DNA from: Jatrophihabitans sp. GAS493
Lineage (GTDB): Bacteria > Actinomycetota > Actinomycetes > Mycobacteriales > Jatrophihabitantaceae
Direction of reading: 5' to 3'
Assembly (NCBI RefSeq): GCF_900230215.1
Contig: NZ_LT907982.1
Location: 4,015,568-4,079,567 of the forward strand
Length of the DNA: 64,000 nucleotides
Below are positions 50,576-58,615 of this stretch, in pieces. The notes under the pieces are model-generated. The model was not told where the DNA came from, made no database searches, and saw nothing but the letters and a program-made list of their open reading frames with translations. The position numbers and the translations under genes were made by a program. Positions within the stretch are counted from its first letter, which is position 1; the number at the start of each line of letters is the position of its first letter.

Positions 50576-51790
50576 ATGCGTGCTCGTTTTCTAGTTCCTG
50601 CGGTGCTGGCCCTGGCTGGTGGTATCGCCGTCGTCCCACTCGCCCAAGGAGCCTCTGCCGCCTCCTCCGTCACGGCCGGATCGGTGCCGCCGGATCAGGA
50701 TCCGTTCTACGCGGCACCGGCCAACATCGACACCTACCAGCCCGGTCAGATCGTGGCCAGCCGTCCGTCGCCGATCAGCGTCTCAGGAGTGAAGGCCACC
50801 GCCGCCCAGATCTCCTACCGCAGCAATGACTCGCACAATGCGGCCATTCTCGCCGTCACCACGATCGTCGTGCCGGGTACGACCTGGACGGGTAAAGGGG
50901 CGCGCCCAGTCGTCTCGATGCAGGAACCAGAGGACAGCGTCGGGCTGAAGTGCTCACCCTCCTATGCCTACGCCTCGGGCGCGGGCGAGCCGCTGGACTC
51001 GCTGGCCGCCCTACTCGGCAAGGGATGGGCCGTCGCGATCCCCGACTTCGAGGGCCCGAAGTCGGTCTTCCTGGCCGGCCCTGAGGCTGGACACGCCATT
51101 CTGGACGGCATCCGGGCGGTGAAGCAGTTCAACACACTGGGGATCGGCGCCACCAACCCATGGGCCCTCACCGGCTACTCCGGCGGTGCTGAGGCGACGG
51201 GCTGGGCGGCACAACTGCAGCCCTCCTACGCCCCCGACGTGAAGCTGCTCGGAACGGCGGTCGGCGGGTTGCCGGCTGACCCGACCGCGGTAGCCCGATC
51301 GATCGACGGCGGCATCTTCTCCGGTTTCGAGTACGCCGTCTCCTACTCACTCGCCGTGGAGTTCCCGGAATCCGGCATCACCGGCCTGCTGAACGACCGT
51401 GGGCGAGCCGACTTCGCGGATGCCTCGAAGGGACTCTGCCTCACCGACATCCTCTCCAAGTACGCGTTCCGCAAACTGTCCGACGATGTCACGGTCGCCG
51501 ACCCGCTGACGGTCCCCTCGGTGGCCGCCGTACTCAAGCTCGACACGCTCGGGGCCACGGCACCGGTGTCGAGCAACCCGATCTACGACTATCACGCGAT
51601 TCCCGACGAGATCGTCCCGCTGGCCCAGGACGACGCCCTGGTGAAGAACTGGTGCAAGGGCGGAGCCGTCATCCAGACGCACCGTGACCTCTTCGCCGAG
51701 CACGCCCTGGAGGCGGTCGTTCAGCAGACCGACATGGTCAACTTCCTGGCCGCCCGCTTCGCCGGGAGCAAGCCGACCAACAACTGCTAG
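50576..51790 (+). CDS. Secretory lipase (LIP family)
   Basis: 404 residues. A signal peptide covers 1-29 (MRARFLVPAVLALAGGIAV). The alpha/beta-hydrolase nucleophile elbow is GYSGGA with Ser202. Upstream GWAVAIPDFEGPKSVFLAG and downstream YDYHAIPDEIVP (catalytic Asp region) and HRDLFAEHAL (catalytic His region) match secretory lipases related to Candida antarctica lipase A. It cleaves lipid esters outside the cell. ATG 50576 follows GGGGAGAG. It is a single gene, ended by the hairpin at 51807-51847. Confidence 0.92.
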   Translation: MRARFLVPAVLALAGGIAVVPLAQGASAASSVTAGSVPPDQDPFYAAPANIDTYQPGQIVASRPSPISVSGVKATAAQISYRSNDSHNAAILAVTTIVVPGTTWTGKGARPVVSMQEPEDSVGLKCSPSYAYASGAGEPLDSLAALLGKGWAVAIPDFEGPKSVFLAGPEAGHAILDGIRAVKQFNTLGIGATNPWALTGYSGGAEATGWAAQLQPSYAPDVKLLGTAVGGLPADPTAVARSIDGGIFSGFEYAVSYSLAVEFPESGITGLLNDRGRADFADASKGLCLTDILSKYAFRKLSDDVTVADPLTVPSVAAVLKLDTLGATAPVSSNPIYDYHAIPDEIVPLAQDDALVKNWCKGGAVIQTHRDLFAEHALEAVVQQTDMVNFLAARFAGSKPTNNC

Positions 51791-51806
51791 ATCACCCTGC
51801 GGGGGT

Positions 51807-51847
51807 GTCAGAGAGGCCTTCACCGGTTCGGTGCGGGCCTCTCTGAC
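51807..51847. terminator. 12-bp stem terminator with inner hairpin
   Basis: GTCAGAGAGGCC (51807-51818) and GGCCTCTCTGAC (51836-51847) pair perfectly; the loop contains a second small stem CACCG-GTT-CGGTG. It lies between the convergent lipase and AAA ATPase genes and ends just at the ATPase stop (51849). Confidence 0.88.
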
Positions 51848-51848
51848 G

Positions 51849-52595
51849 TCAGGTCAGGTGGCCCAGAAAGCGCTCGGGGGAGGCGAGAAAACCGCGCCAA
51901 GACGTAACCAGGTCCGTCTCGTCGTAGTCGACCGGCCGGATGCCGCTCTCGTCCAGTTGCAGCAGCAGGGCACCCGGCATCGCGGCGAGGATCGGTGAGT
52001 GCGTCGCCAGCACGATCTGGCTACCGGCGGCCAGCATCTGCGACATGAGCGTGAGCAGCACCAGACAGCTGTCGAAGGAGAGGGCCGACTCGGGCTCATC
52101 GAGGACATAGAGCCCCGGGTCAGAGACCATCGCGGCCAGGATCTCCAGGAATCCCTCGCCATGGCTGCGGGCGAGTACGTCGATGCCGCCCATCCGCTCC
52201 CCCCACCGACCACCGCCGCTGAACCAGTCGGCCTGAGCATGCAGACGCTCAGCTCGCAGGAAGAGGCCGCCCGTCGCGCCGCCGACGGTGTAGTGAAGAC
52301 GCATCGATCGGTTCAGATCGGAGTCCTCGCGGGACGACTCGGCCGCCGCGCGCTGCAGCCAGTCACTCCGAAATGCCGTGATACGCCGGCCCCAGGCAGC
52401 GGCCAGCCCCTCGACCAGCGTCGACTTCCCGGAGCCGTTCTGCCCGATCAAGATCGTCAGCCCCGGGCTGAGATTCAGCCCCTCCTCGACGACCTGCGCG
52501 ACGACCGGCATCGTGTACGGCCACGCGGAGAGGTCGGCTCGGCCGCGGTCGACGCTCACCGCCTTCACTGGGGCTCCCGGTCGGCGACTGGCCAT
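51849..52595 (-). CDS. ABC-type AAA ATPase (OLD/RecF-like)
   Basis: 248-residue soluble ATPase. Walker A GQNGSGKST near 51-59, an ABC signature-like LARSHGEGFLE, Walker B LYVLDEPESAL and the H-loop ATHSPI are all present. Such single-domain AAA_21/AAA_23 proteins are common and have no transmembrane partner. Roles proposed for relatives include DNA metabolism or defence, but none is established here. No nuclease gene is adjacent, which argues against a two-gene defence system. Divergent from the small gene at 52658. Confidence 0.88.
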   Translation of the reverse strand: MASRRPGAPVKAVSVDRGRADLSAWPYTMPVVAQVVEEGLNLSPGLTILIGQNGSGKSTLVEGLAAAWGRRITAFRSDWLQRAAAESSREDSDLNRSMRLHYTVGGATGGLFLRAERLHAQADWFSGGGRWGERMGGIDVLARSHGEGFLEILAAMVSDPGLYVLDEPESALSFDSCLVLLTLMSQMLAAGSQIVLATHSPILAAMPGALLLQLDESGIRPVDYDETDLVTSWRGFLASPERFLGHLT

Positions 52596-52657
52596 TGGCC
52601 CATCATTTCACGCAGAAAACTGCTTCCATCTTCCGCGCCGAGTCTTAGCATCGAGGC

Positions 52658-52852
52658 ATGGCACATGATTCTGAGTGTGATCGGATCGTGGTTGAGCTCT
52701 CGGTGGTCGAGGCGCTGATGGTGGTTGCTGCTCTGCGCCAATACATGCCGTACTGGTCCACGGCCGATGAGCTGACTCCGGCCGAACAATTGATGCGCTC
52801 GCGCCTGCACGTGGACGACGTCATCCTGAAGCTCCGCACGGCTGCCGCCTGA
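52658..52852 (+). CDS. Small conserved-looking protein, unknown function
   Basis: 64 residues, helical, with MVVAALRQYMPYWSTADELTPAEQLMRSRL. No family recognised and no membrane segment. Its codon usage is like that of its neighbours, which favours a true gene. Its last codons and stop are duplicated in the following 17 bp. Confidence 0.65.
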   Translation: MAHDSECDRIVVELSVVEALMVVAALRQYMPYWSTADELTPAEQLMRSRLHVDDVILKLRTAAA

Positions 52853-52877
52853 CACCAGCCGCCGCCTGACACCAGCC
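52844..52877. repeat. Stop-spanning 17-bp tandem duplication
   Basis: GCCGCCTGACACCAGCC occurs twice head to tail (52844-52860, 52861-52877). The first copy includes the TGA stop (52850-52852) of the 64-residue gene. Confidence 0.93.
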
Positions 52878-52991
52878 GCCGGTCGATCGCGACCCAGCCC
52901 GGGCTGTCGAGTTTCGAAGGGCTCGAACGCGGGTAGAGGAAGAACGGGACACGTCAATCGGACTCTCCCAGCTCAAGGGAAGGTTCCGCTC

Positions 52992-53492
52992 ATGTCCACC
53001 GACGCACTGGTCTTGCTCAAGGCCGATCACCGGGAGATCAAGGCCGTTTTCCGCAGTTTCGCCAGCGCCGGCGATGGCGCCCACAAGACGAAGGGCACGC
53101 TGGTCAACCGCATGATCGAACTGCTGACCGTGCACACCTACCTCGAGAACGAGCTCATCTACCCCGAGGTCCGCAGGCTCATACCGGAACTGGAAGGCGA
53201 CGTCCTCGAGTCCTATGAAGAGCACCATGTGGCCGATCTGCTCTGCACGGAGCTGGCGGTCCTCAGCCCGGATGCAGAGCGATTCGACGCAAAGACGACC
53301 GTGCTCATCGAGAACGTCACCCACCACATCGACGAAGAGGAGCAGGAGTGGTTCCCGCAGGTTCGAGCCGGCCTCGGGCGCAAGCAGCTAGCCGACCTCG
53401 GCGCCCAGATGCTGGAGCTGAAGAAGACAGCGCCGCGCTCGCCCGCCCAACCGAGCGCGCTGAAGAAGGTCGTCGACGCCGTCATCCGATGA
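52992..53492 (+). CDS. Hemerythrin HHE-domain protein
   Basis: 166 residues with two HHE-type helical pairs: LLKADHREIKAVFRSF and HTYLENELIYPEV, then SYEEHHVADLLCTEL and HHIDEEEQEWFPQV. These His and Glu residues bind a di-iron centre that carries or senses oxygen, NO or iron. The protein is cytoplasmic. Its stop overlaps the start of an iron permease-like gene (ATGA), so the two are made together. The link suggests an iron or oxidative stress role. Confidence 0.9.
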   Translation: MSTDALVLLKADHREIKAVFRSFASAGDGAHKTKGTLVNRMIELLTVHTYLENELIYPEVRRLIPELEGDVLESYEEHHVADLLCTELAVLSPDAERFDAKTTVLIENVTHHIDEEEQEWFPQVRAGLGRKQLADLGAQMLELKKTAPRSPAQPSALKKVVDAVIR

Positions 53493-53878
53493 GCGAAGCG
53501 AACTCTCCGGCCGGCAATCGCGCCCCGACCAGCCGGCTCCTGCACGGCATCGACCGCCTCGCGTCGCGACCGATGCTGGCGGTCGTCGTTGTCGCGGCGG
53601 ACGTGGTCTGGGTGCTCATCAGCGTCAGCATTGGCTTTCCGGCCCGGCTGGAGACCATCTTCCAGACCCTGGTCGCCGCGCTGACGTTGGCGATGGTCTT
53701 CGTCATCCAGCACACCCAGGAGCGCGACCGATCGGTCAGCAATCGCAAACTCGATGAAATACTCAGCGCGTTGCCGCACGCCGACAATGCCCTCATCGCA
53801 TTTGAAGAGGCCTCTGATCAGGAGCTGGCGACGGCGCGGCACAGTCATCGCCGGCTGCGCCAGGACGCGATCGAATAG
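53489..53878 (+). CDS. Low-affinity iron permease-like membrane protein
   Basis: 129 residues with two hydrophobic segments (about 30-48 and 53-73, LAVVVVAADVVWVLISVSIG and FQTLVAALTLAMVFVIQHTQ). FVIQHTQERDRSVSNRKLDEIL is the conserved block of the low-affinity Fe/Cu permease-like family. Coupled to the hemerythrin by a 4-bp overlap. Iron transport is a family inference and not proven for the bacterial members. Confidence 0.83.
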   Translation: MSEANSPAGNRAPTSRLLHGIDRLASRPMLAVVVVAADVVWVLISVSIGFPARLETIFQTLVAALTLAMVFVIQHTQERDRSVSNRKLDEILSALPHADNALIAFEEASDQELATARHSHRRLRQDAIE

Positions 53879-53884
53879 CTGCGA

Positions 53885-54448
53885 TCAGGCCACGGACAAC
53901 GACCTCAGCTGCGCGAAGGAATCGCGGAGAACCTGCGAGAGGTCAAGGTCGTCACGTTCGGTGACCCACCGCTCGAAGGCGACGCGGAAAACGGCTACCC
54001 CGGTCTCCGCGGCGAGGCTCGCCTCCGGTTCCGTTACCCCGCGGCCACGCAGTCCAGCGGCGAGGGCGACGGCCAGCGACGCCATCTTGGTCAGCTCCCG
54101 CTCGCGCAACTCTGCGTTGGCGGCGATCACCGAGTAGCGCTGGCGCGCATGTTCGTGGTGCGGGCCAAGCGCCGACGCCGCGGCACCCAGGGCCAGCGAG
54201 ATCGCCTCCATCGCAGACACCGAAGCCGGCGACGCGTCCAGTGCGGAGAGGATATTCGCCTGAAAATTGCCCGAGCCCGCGAAGAGAACCTCTCGTTTGT
54301 CGGCGTAGTAGCGAAAGAAGGTGCGCGCAGTGAGGCCAGCCCGCTCGGCGATCTCGGCAACCGTCGTCTGCTCATATCCGCGCTCGATGTAAAGCTCCAT
54401 CGCCGCTTGTCCCAGCCGACCAGCCGCATCCGGCTGCCATCTCACCAT
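53885..54448 (-). CDS. TetR-family regulator of divergent SDR gene
   Basis: 187 residues with N-terminal helix-turn-helix at about 10-55 (RLGQAAMELYIERGYEQTTVAEIAERAGLTARTFFRYYADKREVL). The C-terminal domain is of the common TetR_C type. It faces the SDR gene at 54553. Two copies of ATGTCA-N5-TGACAT lie in the shared promoter region, which makes repression of the SDR gene and of itself likely. Confidence 0.92.
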   Translation of the reverse strand: MVRWQPDAAGRLGQAAMELYIERGYEQTTVAEIAERAGLTARTFFRYYADKREVLFAGSGNFQANILSALDASPASVSAMEAISLALGAAASALGPHHEHARQRYSVIAANAELRERELTKMASLAVALAAGLRGRGVTEPEASLAAETGVAVFRVAFERWVTERDDLDLSQVLRDSFAQLRSLSVA

Positions 54449-54464
54449 GGAGCGAGTCTAGGCG

Positions 54465-54481
54465 ATGTCACGGTATGACAT
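54465..54481. promoter_or_regulatory. TetR operator, copy 1
   Basis: ATGTCA (54465-54470), 5 bp, TGACAT (54476-54481), just upstream of the TetR gene. Same sequence as copy 2, 34 bp away centre to centre, on the same face of the helix at about three turns. Confidence 0.65.
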
Positions 54482-54495
54482 GAAGTGCTACGGTA

Positions 54496-54518
54496 GTGAT
54501 GTCATCAAGTGACATCAC
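54496..54518. promoter_or_regulatory. TetR operator, copy 2
   Basis: GTGATGTCA (54496-54504), TCAAG, TGACATCAC (54510-54518): perfect 9-bp arms with the ATGTCA-N5-TGACAT core, 35 bp before the SDR start. Confidence 0.7.
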
Positions 54519-54552
54519 GCTCGACGGTGAGCGAGGACCTACGGAGGAAGTC

Positions 54553-55452
54553 ATGCGCGTATTCGTCACGGGAGCATCCGGCTGGATCGGCTCCGCCGTC
54601 GTCTCGCAACTACTTGAATCGGGCCACGAGGTGGTCGGATTGGCCCGCTCTGATGCGGCAGCGGCGACGGTGGCCGATCTTGGTGCTGAGGTCCTCCGGG
54701 GCGACCTCAACGATCTCGACCTGCTGCGATCCGGCGCCGTCGACTCCGACGGCGTGGTTCATCTCGGCTATCACCACGATTTCTCCCAGATGGCGGAGGC
54801 GGCACAGTTGGATCGGCAGGCCATCGACGCCTTCGGCGCAGTCCTGGAGGGCAGTGGTCGACCCCTGGTCATCGCCTCCGGAACGCTCGGCCTGGCTCCG
54901 GGTCGAGTCGGGACCGAAGCGGATACCCCCGACCCCGGCGTCCACCCGCGGGTTGCCAACTCATCCGCGGCACTCTCTTACGCCGATCGGGGCGTACGTT
55001 CGGCAGCCGTGCGTTTCGCACCCACCGTGCATGGTCCGGGTGATCATGGATTCATCGCCGTTCTCGTCGCCATCGCCCGCGAGAAGGGCGTGGCCGGCTA
55101 TATCGACGACGGCAGCAACCGCTGGCCCGCCGTGCATCGCCTCGATGCCGCCCGCCTGGTCCGCCTCGCAGTTGAGCAGGCGCCCGCGGGCTCGGTGCTG
55201 CACGCCGTCGCCGAAGAGGGTATTCCGACGCGGACCATCGCGGAGGCGATCGGCCGTGGCCTCGGCGTTGCGGTCGAGTCCATTCCGGCCGAGAAGGCCG
55301 ATGAACATTTCAACTGGATCGGACGCTTCTTCGGTGCCGACGCCCCGGCCGCAAATAAGGTGACCCGCGAACTGATGAGCTGGGAGCCCACGCAACCCGG
55401 CCTGATCGCCGACCTAGACGAAGGAAGCTACTTCCGCACCGTCGCCGGGTGA
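54553..55452 (+). CDS. NAD-dependent epimerase/dehydratase-type SDR
   Basis: 299 residues, atypical short-chain dehydrogenase fold. The Rossmann loop is VTGASGWIGSAV at 5-16, followed by GLARSDA; the later SYADRGVRSAAVRF stretch supplies the catalytic-helix region. Relatives with a TetR partner usually reduce or sense small carbonyl compounds. Start ATG 54553 follows GGAGGAAG; the frame from 54496 would include the operator. Divergently regulated with the TetR gene. Confidence 0.9.
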   Translation: MRVFVTGASGWIGSAVVSQLLESGHEVVGLARSDAAAATVADLGAEVLRGDLNDLDLLRSGAVDSDGVVHLGYHHDFSQMAEAAQLDRQAIDAFGAVLEGSGRPLVIASGTLGLAPGRVGTEADTPDPGVHPRVANSSAALSYADRGVRSAAVRFAPTVHGPGDHGFIAVLVAIAREKGVAGYIDDGSNRWPAVHRLDAARLVRLAVEQAPAGSVLHAVAEEGIPTRTIAEAIGRGLGVAVESIPAEKADEHFNWIGRFFGADAPAANKVTRELMSWEPTQPGLIADLDEGSYFRTVAG

Positions 55453-55456
55453 GGTG

Positions 55457-55798
55457 CTACCAGCCCAGTTCGTGCAGCCGTTCGTCGCCGATACCGAAGT
55501 GGTGACCCACCTCGTGGATCACGGTGCGCCGCACCTGCTCGACCACCTCCTGCTCGTTTCGGCAGACGGCGCAGATCGCGTGCCGGTAGATGGTGATCTG
55601 ATCCGGCAGCACGGCTGAGTAGTGCGAGGTCCGCGCGGTCAGCGGAACGCCCCGGTAGAGCCCGAGAATGCCCAGCTGCGGCGAATCCTGGTCAACGGTG
55701 ACCGCGACATTGCGCATCACCCGGCCCAGCTTCGGGGGGAGGCCGTCCAGAGCCACCGACACCATCTGCTCGAACGCGGCAGGGTCAACCAGATCCAT
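55457..55798 (-). CDS. Metallopeptidase of the HExxH zincin family
   Basis: 113 residues with IHEVGHHFGIGDERLHELGW at the C-terminus, an HExxHxxGxxD/H zinc site as in the small DUF1025 zincin proteins of actinobacteria. The N-terminal half forms the supporting beta-alpha part. Peptidase activity of the family is predicted only. ATG 55798 is taken; GTG 55813 is possible. Converges with the SDR gene with a 4-bp gap. Confidence 0.9.
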   Translation of the reverse strand: MDLVDPAAFEQMVSVALDGLPPKLGRVMRNVAVTVDQDSPQLGILGLYRGVPLTARTSHYSAVLPDQITIYRHAICAVCRNEQEVVEQVRRTVIHEVGHHFGIGDERLHELGW

Positions 55799-55880
55799 GG
55801 GTTCATCGTCCACCCTGTCGCTATGGATTCGGGAGGGCGTCACCCGGGAACACGAGATGGGCCTGGCGCACGCCGCCATG

Positions 55881-55920
55881 CGGCATCTCTAGCGGCATCT
55901 CTAGCGGCATCTCTAGCGGC
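55881..55920. repeat. 12-bp tandem repeat, 3.3 copies
   Basis: CGGCATCTCTAG repeated at 55881-55892, 55893-55904, 55905-55916, then CGGC. It lies in the short divergent gap before the 74-residue gene. Confidence 0.93.
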
Positions 55921-55949
55921 AATGCGGCGTCCGATGGTCTGATGTACGC

Positions 55950-56174
55950 ATGCCTATCACCAACGGCGAGATCGCCGAACTGGCAAGACAGGTCGTTGAC
56001 CAGATCGACCCCACGCTGGGGATCGTGATCTCTCCGGCTGATCCGGTCGACCCCTATCGGTGGGAATCCGGAGCCTGGACGGTGACGGCCGGACGCGCGA
56101 CCAGCTATGTCACCGCCGCGATGTCCCCGGAAGAGGCTCTCGCGAAGCTGACCGAGGACCTACAGCCGGGCTGA
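55950..56174 (+). CDS. Small protein, unknown function
   Basis: 74 residues, ATG 55950. No motif recognised; predicted alpha/beta, no membrane segment. WESGAWTVTAGRATSYVTAAMSP suggests a folded domain and codon use is like the neighbours. Ribosome site is weak, so the call is moderate. It converges with the ABC permease gene. Confidence 0.55.
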   Translation: MPITNGEIAELARQVVDQIDPTLGIVISPADPVDPYRWESGAWTVTAGRATSYVTAAMSPEEALAKLTEDLQPG

Positions 56175-56189
56175 TCGAGGTGCGCACGG

Positions 56190-57155
56190 TTAGCTGAGAC
56201 GGCGGCGAATCAACCAGAACGACAGTCCGATGAGTATCGCCGCGAGTCCGACGTAGAGCGAGAACTCGTACCACTGAAAGGTCCAGTAGCGGCCGGCCGG
56301 CTGGTAGGTGACGTGCTGCTGATAGTCGGCCAGGCAGTGACCGGTGTTCAGGCACTCCGAGTCGGGCCTGATCTCGATGCTGCTCACGCTGTGGCCGGAC
56401 GCGTCGGTGACGTAGTTGGAGATGATCCAGTCCCCGGAGTGGGTCAGTCCGACCGCAGGCGTGCCTGTCTTGGGCAGAATCCCCGGCGGCGGATCGATCG
56501 GACCGACCGCGCGCAGCGGACTGCGGAAGTGTGGTCGGATGCTGGTCAGCACGAGCACCTGCATCACGATGTACCCGACCAGGGTCACCGCCATCGCCGG
56601 CAGTGTGCGACGCAGCAGAATCCCCGCACAGACGCCGAGGGCGAAGGCGAAGGCGGCATAACCGATCGGGGCAATGTTGCGCTCGTTGAAGATGTCCTCC
56701 TGGAAGCGGCTGTTGTTCACCTCGTCGATCTGGCTGTACCACCAGGTGACGACGAGGCTCGCCAGCCCGGTGATTCCGACCGCCGCGACTCCGACGATGG
56801 CCACCTTCGCAGTGAGCCAGCGAACGCGGGACACACCCTGCGTCCAGACCATCCGGAACGTGCCACTCTCCAGCTCGCCGGCAACCAGCGGCGCACCCCA
56901 GAAGACTCCGATCGCGGCCGGCAGCACCAGCAGGAGGGGCCCCAGCAGTTGTCGCACCGGCGCATAGTGGGAGAGGAAGGCGTCATAGTTGGGGCCGCCG
57001 CAGTTGGGGTTGCTCGGACAGGTCGCGAGCCCACCGACGGTATAGATATGCCGCAGGTCAAAGCCGGTGAAGGCGAGCATGATCGCGAGCGCGGCCAGCA
57101 GCGCACAGACGGCGAGCCCTTGCGTGCGGAACTGCCGCCAGGTCAGCCAGGTCAT
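56190..57155 (-). CDS. ABC transporter permease (YtrA-type operon)
   Basis: 321 residues with six hydrophobic segments: one at about 13-32, a loop outside, then four grouped between 72 and 205, and one at 295-315. A large extracytoplasmic loop (about 210-290) lies before the last. It is the membrane part of an ABC-2-type exporter or sensor. Overlaps the ATPase gene by 4 bp (ATGA), third in the GntR-ATPase-permease operon. Confidence 0.88.
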   Translation of the reverse strand: MTWLTWRQFRTQGLAVCALLAALAIMLAFTGFDLRHIYTVGGLATCPSNPNCGGPNYDAFLSHYAPVRQLLGPLLLVLPAAIGVFWGAPLVAGELESGTFRMVWTQGVSRVRWLTAKVAIVGVAAVGITGLASLVVTWWYSQIDEVNNSRFQEDIFNERNIAPIGYAAFAFALGVCAGILLRRTLPAMAVTLVGYIVMQVLVLTSIRPHFRSPLRAVGPIDPPPGILPKTGTPAVGLTHSGDWIISNYVTDASGHSVSSIEIRPDSECLNTGHCLADYQQHVTYQPAGRYWTFQWYEFSLYVGLAAILIGLSFWLIRRRLS

Positions 57156-58048
57156 CGTCGGATCCCCAGGGTCGGGCGATCATGGATGACCCGTTCGGTG
57201 GTCGGGCTCATGTAGGCGAGCACAAGGTCCTCCAGACTGACCCGCTCCACCGTCCAGTGCGGGTCGTGGATCGGTGCTTCGGTGCGGACGAGCAGCGTGC
57301 TCTGCCGATCGGTGTGGCTGGCCGAGATGACCGTCTGATCACTCGGCAGCGTCGAGGTGTCACGACGCGCGCCGACCAGCAGGTGATGGCTGCCCAACAA
57401 CTCTTCGACGTCGCCGATGAGCCGCACCCGGGAGTCGATGAGCACGATCAGGTAGTCACAGACCCGTTCCAGATCCGCGACCAGGTGCGAGGAGAGCACG
57501 ATACTGACGCCATCCTCAGCGACGATCTCCATCAGTGTCTGCAGGAACTCGCGGCGGGCGAGCGGGTCGAGGCTGGCCACCGGCTCGTCCAGCAGCAGCA
57601 ATTCGGGGCGCTTGGCCGTCGCCAGCGTCAGGGCCAGCTGCGCCTGCTGGCCGCCAGATAGCTTGCCGGCTCGCTGCCCGGTATCGAGATTTAGCCGAGC
57701 GATACGACGCGCCGCCACCGAGGAGTCCCAATTCGGGTTCAGCCGGGCACCCAACGTCAGGTGATCGGCGACGCTCAGCCGGGAGTAGGTCGGGGTGTCC
57801 TGGGCGACGAAGCCGACTCGCCCCAGCTGCTCAGCATTCGCCGCGGGCGGCTGGCCCAGCACACTCACCGACCCCGTTGACGGGGCGAGCAGGCCCGCGG
57901 CGAGATTGAGCAGAGTCGACTTGCCGGCACCGTTCGGGCCGACCAACCCGACCACACGTCCGTCCGGAATCTCCAGAGTGCAGTCCGACAGCGCCCACTT
58001 GCGCCGGTAGCGCTTGCCCAGCGCCGCTGCTTCGAGGACCGCGCTCAC
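57152..58048 (-). CDS. ABC transporter ATPase (YtrA-type operon)
   Basis: 298 residues. Walker A GPNGAGKST at 38-46, Q-loop VAQDT, signature LSGGQQAQ, Walker B LLLLDEPVASLD and H-loop SSHLV are all intact. It drives the permease encoded next. Such operons are typical targets of their own YtrA-like GntR repressor and are often induced by cell-envelope antibiotics. Overlaps the regulator gene by 4 bp. Confidence 0.93.
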   Translation of the reverse strand: MSAVLEAAALGKRYRRKWALSDCTLEIPDGRVVGLVGPNGAGKSTLLNLAAGLLAPSTGSVSVLGQPPAANAEQLGRVGFVAQDTPTYSRLSVADHLTLGARLNPNWDSSVAARRIARLNLDTGQRAGKLSGGQQAQLALTLATAKRPELLLLDEPVASLDPLARREFLQTLMEIVAEDGVSIVLSSHLVADLERVCDYLIVLIDSRVRLIGDVEELLGSHHLLVGARRDTSTLPSDQTVISASHTDRQSTLLVRTEAPIHDPHWTVERVSLEDLVLAYMSPTTERVIHDRPTLGIRR

Positions 58049-58437
58049 GCTACGACTTCCTCGGCGGCGTCGCGAAAGGTGGCATCGAAGAGCGCCCGGA
58101 TGCTCTCCGGGTCGAGGCCGGCCAGCCGGGCCTTGGCGAGCCAGCGTTCCAGGTCGCGCCGCAGCGCCGGGTGAGCGGCCCGCCCGCCCTCACCGAGGGT
58201 GGCGGTGATGAAGGTGCCCACCCCGGGGCGGGCGCTGGCCAACCCGGCATGCTCCAGTTCGCGGTAGGCCTTCAGCACGGTGTTCGGGTTGATGGCCAGC
58301 GTCGCGACGACGTCCTTCACCGTCGGCAACTGATCGCCCTCGTCGAGCAGCCCCAGACGCATGGCCTGCCGGACCTGATGCACGAGCTGCAGATACGGCG
58401 AGACTCCGGAGTGTGTATCCAACCTGAACTCGATCAT
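58045..58437 (-). CDS. GntR-family regulator, YtrA type
   Basis: 130 residues: a winged helix (about 12-75, PYLQLVHQVRQAMRLGLLDEGDQLPTVKDVVATLAINPNTVLKAYRELEHAGL) and a short C-terminal dimer part rather than a full ligand domain, the mark of the YtrA subfamily. It should repress its own operon. ATG 58437 is preferred; a GTG 18 bp earlier is in frame. The AT-rich patch upstream (58472-58492) is its likely operator. Confidence 0.92.
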   Translation of the reverse strand: MIEFRLDTHSGVSPYLQLVHQVRQAMRLGLLDEGDQLPTVKDVVATLAINPNTVLKAYRELEHAGLASARPGVGTFITATLGEGGRAAHPALRRDLERWLAKARLAGLDPESIRALFDATFRDAAEEVVA

Positions 58438-58471
58438 CGTGTCCCGTCCGCTCACGCCAAAAGTGGCCTGC

Positions 58472-58492
58472 GCTAATTAACTAGGTAACTAG
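58472..58492. promoter_or_regulatory. AT-rich operator candidate upstream of GntR
   Basis: AACTAG occurs twice 8 bp apart, and CTAG three times, in an unusually AT-rich stretch 35-55 bp before the GntR gene. YtrA regulators bind AT-rich repeats near their own promoter. Confidence 0.4.
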
Positions 58493-58559
58493 CACTATGA
58501 CCTTGGCTAGGCGACTCTGTCAACCCTCACCGCGGAGTCTCCGACGGGGGCAGCAGCGA

Positions 58560-58603
58560 GCGCCGCCTCCGCGTCCGTGGGGTCGGGGTCGCGGAGGCGG
58601 CGC
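58560..58603 (-). terminator. 14-bp GC-rich hairpin
   Basis: GCGCCGCCTCCGCG (58560-58573) and CGCGGAGGCGGCGC (58590-58603) pair perfectly around a 16-base loop. It follows the secreted protein gene (stop 58616) on the minus strand. Confidence 0.85.
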
Positions 58604-58615
58604 CTGCCTGGGGCG

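Noticed and set aside
51849-52595. OLD-type defence system
   Set aside because: The ATPase has no TOPRIM nuclease domain and no UvrD-like helicase or nuclease partner next to it.
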